DNA from: Saccoglossus kowalevskii
Lineage: Eukaryota > Hemichordata > Enteropneusta > Harrimaniidae
Direction of reading: 5' to 3'
Assembly: GCF_000003605.2 (NCBI RefSeq)
Contig: NW_003147776.1
Location: 132,914 to 145,690 of the forward strand
Length of the DNA stretch: 12,777 nucleotides
Part shown: positions 8,191 through 12,777 of the stretch, piece by piece
Numbering within the stretch: position 1 is the first letter of the stretch
How the letters are laid out: every line of letters begins with the position of its first letter
Notes under the pieces: generated by a model
Database searches by the model: none
What the model saw: only the letters and a program-made list of their open reading frames with translations
Told to the model about the DNA's origin: nothing
Made by a program: the position numbers and the translations under genes

Positions 8191-11179
8191 CGTATCTACC
8201 GAATGGATCATAGTAAAAATTAGGCTTTTACAATGTTAATTGTGCGGCTATTTTTTTGAATATGCAACCAGAGTCGAGGGATATGACATACAACTTATAT
8301 TTGTCACACTGCATTTATTTGTGACACGTATTCTGTACACTTGGGATATTGCCGTATAGTTTATGAAGATACACTGTGATTAGCGAGACTGTATGACAGC
8401 AGGCACATGTAGAAAGTCTTGTTAATAATACTTTCTCTGACAGTGTAGCATTCAATGTAAATATCAAGTGCCACATCAGAACGCACGTATTAGAGAACTG
8501 AATTTGTATAACAACTAGCAAGGGAAGGGGAGAAGAAGAGAAGAAGTAGACAGCGAGGAGTTACCTTAGCTGAGAATTTGGATGAATAAAGCTGTACTAT
8601 TGGTATTGAACTAATGTGTATTCCATTTGGTCGAAGCTGGTAACCCAGCGTGTGAATGTTTCCCTGAACATAACGCTTTGTTCACAAAAATTGTATGAAT
8701 ACGTGCTGGGGAACTCATCGTCATTAACATTCGAAAGATATTCATTTAGTTGTCAAAGTCACGGCATGTCAACATCAGTGCATCATACAAAGTCAGCATT
8801 AAGAGACAAAACTATAGCAATGTTTGAGAGACAGTGAGAAACGTGTCGATAACCGGCAGGATTTGATTAACCAGAGGTCATCGACAGTGTCAGGTCGAGT
8901 CTCATCCGTAAAGCAACTAGAGTATTACACAGATATTAGTTCCCCAAGGAAGGTGAATAGAAGTGTCGACGAGAAAGAATCAATAAACATGCCGAGGTAT
9001 TGAGGATTATTTCATCTGGGACAGCGACATGAGTAAATTTCCATTTATGCGATATAGTGACAATACTAGTACCCCGAGTTGAAAGTTGAAGGTAAGCAGA
9101 ATTCTGGCTTTTGCTGCTCTGTACAAGAAATTTGAGACGAATGAATGAATTCTGTCGAAAACACAAAAACTTGCATGTGCTGCGAATGCCACACATATCA
9201 TGTATAAAACGGGCTGTGAAGTAGACGACAAACATGCTCTTTGCTTTGGGGCATTTCGCTTCTAGAGGGCTAGTCGTTACGTCATCAACTGATACTTGAA
9301 TCCATTCATTCTCGCACGTCAATCCACCGTCCCGCTATCATACGAGACTGTGGTCAATCCTAAAGAAGTGCTACTATAAGTTCTTGTTACTGACAAATTA
9401 AAAGCTAAAGCAAGTGAGGTTTTGTGCAGATGCTATAACGATTCACGTAATAGGTTTTTCAAAACCCCAAATGAAAATCCTGAAAAGGAAGACACACATA
9501 CAACAAACGTGCATTCCCACTTTCCAAAGAAATTATATGTATGCAGGCCACAATAGTAAACAATATATACTTACTAAATTACGATGCTTTGCTGGACCTT
9601 GACGGCCAGTTACAATATAGGTATATTTGCCTAAGGCCCTTCAGTGCACTCAAAATGAAATGAGCTAAAAGTGGGTACAGGATATCTATATTTAACGTAC
9701 CATATTCTTGGCTAAAACAACCCTTGACATAATTTATGTTTTAAATTTGTTCGGAGACTGATGTTTTACATGTATGCAGAAATTGGAATGACAATTCAAA
9801 CAATGACGTAACTGCTCTGTCATGTACATGAGTAAAGACATAACCCATTGTATCACAGTGTACGCACCCGTTTAATAAACTACGCCATCTAACTTATGAG
9901 GACAATTAATTATAAGCAATAACATATTAAGAGTTTGTACAACAATATTAAACCCACATTAATTTTGAGAGAATTCAGTAAATATATATATTATATATTG
10001 TTTTAATTACGACAATTACATAATGGTTAAACAATCAACAAAACTACATATGTTAACCTATTATTTGATATATTTATTGAAAGTGACACTTGAAACTGCT
10101 CAACACCTGTTAGCTTGTCTATTAATTTTGTTAGGAGATAATCATTATTATTAAAGAATATATTTCTCAAACTACGATAAAATATATTTCCGTCTTAAAA
10201 TCCGTTTCTCAAAATGTATATTCACATACATACGTACCAGAACACATCGATGGTTGTGTTCCCAACATCTATAACATCTATTCAGAAGATCGCGTATGAA
10301 TGACCCTACAATATCAGATTTATTAAACAGTAATACACGCTAGAAACTAATTGGGAATGCTATGTTAGAAATTCGATATGGACAATTCGGGATCTTCGAG
10401 TATACCACCAGGTTTCGCCATAAACTACAGTTTTTGCCTGTGCCGAATATATCCACATGTAAACAGTAATTATGTATATGTAGATGTATGCATGTTTCAA
10501 AATACTGCAAATATTGACGTTTAGGAAATGTGACATTGCATGCCACTTACAGAAAACAACAACATATCTTAACACAAAACCTATGTTTAGCAGATTTAAA
10601 TAAAATTAGAGCATTTTTTACAGGCAAGGTAGTTTTGTGACCATAGTCAAGTTACATTTCATTGTGATGTAGACAAAGTATCACATTCTGATTGGGGCAT
10701 CGCATAACAGCGACAAATAACTCTTAATCTGAAGGAATATGAATGACGATCCCACTGATATCATGTGGTACATATTATATTAGCATCAAGTTTTCAGGAG
10801 ATACAATTAGCTACAATTATTACCATGTAACATAAACAAATTACTAAACCAGGATGTGTATTCAAGAGATTTACTGAAGCAAGGTTTTAATTTTCGCGTA
10901 AAAGATCGATAAAGTGATGGCGACAGAATTGTACAGACTATGATTTGCATGGTTAATGGACGCTATCTCGATAAGTGTCAGTCCTCAATATAAATGGAGC
11001 TAAAACAAATCTTTGCTTGACATAGATGTGAGTAGCTTCTCGCGTTCGTGATAATAGTTGGGTATTCATTGTTATTCATCGTACGCATTACTCTTTACAA
11101 CTCATCTCTGAATATGCAGAATGGGGAACATTTTTATCGTGCGTCTTTGCAATGGTATGTTCTTGTCGTAATAAATTTC
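8191..11179. other. Stretch without a supported gene
   Basis: The largest open frame in the window lies here: minus strand, 8936-9322, 128 codons, in a slightly more GC-rich block (8830-9420). Its translation matches no family I know, and a frame this long is not surprising by chance in six frames of 12.8 kb. Other frames (plus 8616-8837, minus 8315-8521, minus 10340-10575) also look random. A polypurine run, GGGAAGGGGAGAAGAAGAG, lies near 8522. ACGCCATCT at 9882-9890 is related to the boxes at 1811 and 5265. The right end (about 10886-11179) would be the 3'-UTR of the neurophysin gene if its stop codon at 11180 is used. Confidence 0.45.
10886..10891 (-). terminator. Possible poly(A) signal of the neurophysin gene
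   Basis: On the minus strand this reads ATTAAA. It is the first AATAAA- or ATTAAA-type hexamer I find downstream of the neurophysin stop codon and would give a 3'-UTR of about 300 nt. Such hexamers are frequent by chance in AT-rich DNA. Confidence 0.25.
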
Positions 11180-11425
11180 CTACCACCTAACGTTACACTC
11201 CTGGTCAATTTTACATGACTGGGTCTCTTTGGTGCAACATACGCCATTAGCAACGCATCTTCCTCCGTTACCACATTGAACGTCGCTTCTACCGCATTCA
11301 CCAACGAGAGGACTAGTCGTACACTCTTCGGTTTCTTTGGTAAGCATTGAACAACCAATTTCAAGACTACAGCATACTCCGTACATAACACATTGTCCCT
11401 TGCCTCCTGGTCCACATGTGGTACA
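11180..11425 (-). CDS. Neurophysin exon of an oxytocin/vasopressin-type precursor
   Basis: Neurophysin is the disulfide-rich carrier domain that follows the nonapeptide in oxytocin/vasopressin-family precursors. It binds the hormone in the secretory pathway for packaging in neurosecretory granules. The 81-codon frame shows all 14 family cysteines, at exon residues 1, 4, 12, 18, 19, 25, 35, 44, 51, 57, 63, 64, 71 and 77. The signatures CGPGGKGQC (4-12) and CGNGGRCVANGVCC (51-64) belong to the two internally homologous halves. The first seven cysteines match bovine spacing (Cys10 to Cys44) exactly. The exon begins at an acceptor, TTTCTAG|TGT, at the family's Cys10, where vertebrate genes also have intron 1. 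The signal peptide, hormone and neurophysin residues 1-9 must therefore lie upstream (higher coordinates) and are not in the window. A TAG follows NVRW directly after the last cysteine, so this may be the last coding exon. Possible donors at 11191, 11186 and 11183 leave a further exon open. The usual hormone-contact segment (ENY/ENF after Cys44) is replaced by TTSPLVGE. Confidence 0.94.
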   Translation of the reverse strand, partial: CTTCGPGGKGQCVMYGVCCSLEIGCSMLTKETEECTTSPLVGECGRSDVQCGNGGRCVANGVCCTKETQSCKIDQECNVRW

Positions 11426-11455
11426 CTAGAAATTCAATGAAAACATTGATTAATA
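11426..11455 (-). promoter_or_regulatory. 3' splice site of the neurophysin exon
   Basis: On the minus strand the intron ends ...CATTGAATTTCTAG, with the AG at 11427-11426. TATTAAT about 30 nt upstream is a plausible branch region. A perfect hairpin, TCAATG-TTTT-CATTGA, occupies 11434-11449 between the two, leaving only AATTTCTAG as single-stranded tract before the exon. The acceptor assignment rests on the neurophysin homology beginning immediately after it and an in-frame TAG formed by the acceptor itself. Confidence 0.8.
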
Positions 11456-11878
11456 CTGATGACGACTAGCCAATCCAGCGACATGACAGGGATTTGCGAA
11501 AGTTATGCATATGTTGAAAAGAAAAAAACACAATATTATAATAACATATACAGGAAATTGTTCAAACTGAGACAATAGAGAAAAATATGTTAATTGATTT
11601 CCTAAAAATATCGCTTTTGCAGCTAAACTCAATAAAGTTATTCGGCATTACACATATTTACGTCACAAAAGCGCTTCATCATAAGAGAGCACCATATATA
11701 TATATATATATATATATATAGATATGTTATCTAATATAAAAACAAACATAAACTAATAAGCATTCGTGATATGAGAAGTATGTAGTGACTTGTTGATCAA
11801 ACTCAATACCTTCTTGATGCGAAGCGAACACGCAAAACTCTACACTACTTGGCCATTTTTATCTAAATAACGTTATTC
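11456..11878 (-). other. Intron segment upstream of the neurophysin exon
   Basis: This is AT-rich DNA in the expected first intron of the neurophysin gene. I searched the minus strand for a cysteine-bracketed nonapeptide followed by Gly-Lys-Arg and found none. A short hydrophobic open frame at 11450-11632 is discussed among the rejected items. Confidence 0.6.
11694..11720. repeat. (AT)13 microsatellite
   Basis: An uninterrupted AT dinucleotide run of 27 bases in the neurophysin gene's presumed first intron. Confidence 0.95.
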
Positions 11879-12777
11879 CATTTAAATAATTAGAAAGTAT
11901 AATACTGTCCAATTTCAATGATGGTATATGCATAATATACTCATATTAAACCATTAAATCATTCAATGTTAATAGTCGTATGTGTATCACATATTGACCA
12001 TACTATTCCAATGTCGATAATCTTATGTGTAGTTCATGTTTATTATAGTTTAATACATTCCAATATTAATGATCGTACATGTACAATATGTTAACATTTA
12101 AATTTGATAATCAGATCTCAAGGATGGCATATGTATTATCTGTCGACATTTAACAATAATATTCACAAGTTAATGTTGGTATGTGAATCACCTGTTGACA
12201 TTTAACTATAGTATTCCAATGTCAATGCTAGTATGTGCATTACGTGTTGACATTTAACTATAGTATTCCAGTGTCAATGATGGTATGTATATCACCTGTT
12301 GACATTTAACTATAGTATTCCAGTGTCAAGGCTGGTATGTGTATCACCTGTTGGCATTTATCTATAGTATTCCAATATCAATGCTAGTATGTGTATCATG
12401 TGTTGACATTTAACTATAGTATTCTAGTGTCAATGCCGGTATGTGCATCACCTGTTGGCATATAACTATAGTATTCCAATGTCAATGCTGGTATGTGTAT
12501 CACCTGTTGGCATTTAACTATAGTATTCCAATGTCAATGCTAGTATCTGTATCTCCTGTTGACATTTAACTATAGTATTCCAATGTCAATACTGGTATGT
12601 ATATTATATGTTGACATTTAACTATAGTATTCAAATATCAATGCTAGTATGTGCATCACATGTTCACATTTAACTATAGTATTCCAATGTCAATGCTGGT
12701 ATGTATATCACCTGTTGACATTTAACTATAGTATTCCAGTGTCAAGGCTGGTATGTGTATCACCTGTTGGCATTTAT
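11879..12777. repeat. 52-bp minisatellite array with 416-bp higher-order repeat
   Basis: From 12097 to the window end the core TTTAACTATAGTATTC (or a variant) recurs every 52 bp exactly: 12097, 12149, 12201, 12253, 12305, 12357, 12409, 12461, 12513, 12565, 12617, 12669, 12721 and 12773. Leftward, from about 11879, roughly four further units can be traced but are decayed and contain indels. The array continues beyond the right edge. The consensus unit contains an inverted repeat, AATGTCAA...TTGACATT. It lies in the presumed first intron of the neurophysin gene. There are no unique spacers, so it is not CRISPR. Confidence 0.95.

Noticed and set aside
8936-9322. Longest open frame in the window, 128 codons, minus strand
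   Set aside because: No recognisable motif or family, no promoter motif and no clear splice context. By rough estimate, a frame this long is not surprising in six frames of 12.8 kb, especially in this slightly GC-richer block. A second overlapping frame (9007-9231) is also open, so openness here reflects composition.
10340-10546. Minus-strand frame containing IPNCPYR, resembling the middle of an oxytocin-family nonapeptide
   Set aside because: It lies downstream of the neurophysin exon, not upstream. It lacks the first cysteine at the right spacing and has no GGKR processing site and no signal peptide. Coincidence in a random frame.
11134-11415. Overlapping minus-strand 93-codon frame across the neurophysin exon
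   Set aside because: It is in a different register from the 14-cysteine frame and has no family signature, so it is a shadow of the real exon.
11450-11632. Minus-strand 60-codon frame with a hydrophobic run (VYVIIILCFFLFNICITFA) just upstream of the neurophysin exon, tempting as the signal-peptide exon
   Set aside because: The hydrophobic run is followed by NPCHVAGLASRHQY and a stop. There is no cysteine-bracketed nonapeptide, no Gly-Lys-Arg and no donor joining it to 11425. TTA/ATT-rich DNA gives hydrophobic frames by chance.
1-12777. tRNA, rRNA or other structured RNA genes
   Set aside because: I looked for the tRNA B-box (GGTTCGANNCC) on both strands and for rRNA-like conserved stretches and found none.

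Overview
The window looks like AT-rich, intron-rich nuclear DNA from an invertebrate animal. There are no bacterial-style operons, no long open frames, no Shine-Dalgarno-spaced genes and no rRNA or tRNA. What is present is short exon-like coding blocks with GT/AG borders, vertebrate-type housekeeping promoter motifs, and three tandem minisatellite arrays. The one recognisable protein segment is a neurophysin exon, which restricts the source to a bilaterian animal. Its divergence from vertebrate neurophysins, with the repeat-rich setting, suggests a protostome or other marine invertebrate such as a mollusc. That lineage guess is inference only.

Layout, left to right. Positions 1-564 are a minisatellite with an exact 56-bp period, made of two unit types, entering from the left edge. 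Positions 565-1520 hold no gene I can support. Positions 1521-1685 are a 29-bp minisatellite. Positions 1686-3235 are non-coding, with some inverted repeats. Positions 3236-3280 are a compact promoter-like cluster (perfect NRF1 palindrome, CCGGAG box, YY1-like box over the start codon) that opens a plus-strand first coding exon at 3270-3357 of an unrecognised protein. Phase-compatible but weakly supported small exons follow at 3815, 3998 and 6090. A second, weaker minus-strand start lies near 7245, with an NRF1-like site at 7268-7279 and a mitochondrial-presequence-like N-terminus. Positions 7300-11130 are mostly featureless AT-rich DNA.

The strongest gene is at 11180-11425 on the minus strand: a complete 14-cysteine neurophysin exon of an oxytocin/vasopressin-family precursor. 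It has a clean 3' splice site at its start and a stop codon right after the domain. The hormone-bearing first exon is not found in the window and should lie upstream, beyond position 12777. The intron in between carries a 52-bp minisatellite (about 11879-12777) that decays toward the exon and shows an eight-unit (416-bp) higher-order repeat toward the window edge.

The genes do not form a functional unit. They look like separate loci: a minus-strand neuropeptide gene, a plus-strand housekeeping-type gene, and perhaps a third minus-strand gene, separated by repeats and intronic or intergenic DNA.
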